From Aquimarina spinulae (GTDB lineage Bacteria > Bacteroidota > Bacteroidia > Flavobacteriales > Flavobacteriaceae), in the NCBI RefSeq assembly GCF_943373825.1, contig NZ_CALSBP010000002.1, positions 3,585,501 through 3,649,500 of the forward strand: a stretch of DNA of 64,000 nt, given 5' to 3'. How positions within the stretch are numbered: the stretch's first letter is position 1; every line of letters starts with the position of its first letter. The position numbers were made by a program, and so were the translations under genes. A model generated the notes under the pieces. That model saw only the letters and a program-made list of their open reading frames with translations, was not told the DNA's origin and did no database searches. Positions 63,675 through 64,000 of the stretch are shown piece by piece.

Positions 63675-64000
63675 TTATCCTGCTTGATTTAGCTCTTTTG
63701 CTACTTTCTGCACTTCATCAAGAACACGTAACAGATTCCCACTCCATAACTTTTCGATTTGTTCTTCGGTATATCCCCGTTTTACCAATTCTAGAGTTAC
63801 ATTAAATGTTTCTGAAGCATCGCTCCAACCTTCAATTCCACCGCCTCCATCAAAATCAGAGCTAATCCCTACATGATCAATGCCAATTTTATTAACCATA
63901 TAATCAATATGATTTACAAAATCTACTACATCCACAGCAGGAGGAAGATCATCCATTTTCTTTACTTTTTCCCTTCGAATCGTTAGCATTTTCATGTAAA
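63675..64000 (-). CDS. M19 membrane dipeptidase, C-terminal end (partial)
   Basis: The frame is open to the right edge, so the gene starts outside the window. About 108 residues are visible. YMVNKIGIDHVGISSDFDGGGGIEGW is the family signature near the C-terminus of renal-dipeptidase-type zinc peptidases, followed by LVKRGYTEEQIEKLWSGNLLRVL. These enzymes hydrolyse dipeptides, sometimes with D-residues. The stop lies 2 bp from the folK-dNK stop on the other strand. Any signal peptide would be outside the window. Confidence 0.9.
   Translation of the reverse strand, partial: YMKMLTIRREKVKKMDDLPPAVDVVDFVNHIDYMVNKIGIDHVGISSDFDGGGGIEGWSDASETFNVTLELVKRGYTEEQIEKLWSGNLLRVLDEVQKVAKELNQAG

Noticed and set aside
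1..64000. CRISPR array, integrase, tRNA-linked attachment site or intact insertion sequence
   Set aside because: No regularly spaced identical repeats, no tRNA gene and no full-length transposase or integrase were found on either strand.

Overview
The window is AT-rich (roughly one third G+C by eye) and tightly packed with about 60 protein-coding genes. It reads as chromosomal DNA from a marine-type Flavobacteriaceae (Bacteroidota), perhaps close to Aquimarina, though the genus is a guess. The phylum call rests on type IX secretion proteins (PorG, PorP/SprF), Bacteroidota-style promoters (TANNTTTG -7 boxes), a LytS-type kinase with TPRs, a FolK-deoxynucleoside kinase fusion, and the gene order porG-uppS-bamA-ompH-ompH-murI. 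No tRNA, rRNA, CRISPR array or intact mobile element was seen.

Layout. 1-3.0 kb: the 3' end of a haem-copper oxidase locus (subunit III end, subunit IV, a Sco-like protein without cysteines, a true SCO1 copper chaperone, DUF420, a small CxxC membrane protein). 3.2-10.5 kb: a MacAB/TolC-like exporter operon with one ATPase, two permeases, two adaptors and one outer-membrane channel. 10.7-15.5 kb: tsaB, two paralogous secreted proteins of unknown function, a DUF255 thioredoxin-domain protein and dodecin. 15.7-21.4 kb: a glycine/one-carbon operon glyA-gcvP-gcvT-gcvH. 21.6-25.2 kb: an AraC regulator, an Nfu-type Fe-S scaffold with a doubled N-terminal domain, and a PorP/SprF protein. 25.2-30.5 kb: a vWA lipoprotein/rhodanese pair divergent from a LytS/LytTR two-component system, followed by a 70-residue GG-leader peptide gene.

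30.6-38.7 kb is a minus-strand envelope block: a CBS protein and NAD kinase, then porG-uppS-bamA-ompH-ompH-murI. 38.8-43.8 kb: pdxJ, an alpha/beta hydrolase, a FadL-type porin with an SGNH-hydrolase lipoprotein, and a small holin-like membrane protein. 43.9-47.4 kb: the protein-quality-control set tig-clpP-clpX. 47.4-52.7 kb: a secreted hypothetical, a GH3-family protein, DUF2797, a PLP decarboxylase and a LysE exporter.

52.8-58.9 kb is the most accessory-looking part. A two-gene secreted module (beta-helix-like protein plus a small helical partner) occurs twice in tandem. It is followed by about 1.2 kb of decayed DNA with an IS4-type transposase remnant and a palindromic repeat, then an astacin metalloprotease lipoprotein. 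58.9-64 kb returns to housekeeping genes: AsmA-like, queuosine precursor transporter, FolK-dNK fusion, and the end of an M19 dipeptidase.

The strongest candidates for something not already described are: (i) the LytS/LytTR locus, where three direct repeats at exactly 21-bp spacing lie in the divergent promoter region and an orphan GG-leader, cysteine-containing peptide follows the regulator; (ii) the tandemly duplicated secreted A/B module; and (iii) a TACG-N7-CGTA palindrome recurring upstream of several secreted-protein or transport genes. All functions are assigned by reading translated sequence and remembered family motifs; no database search was run.
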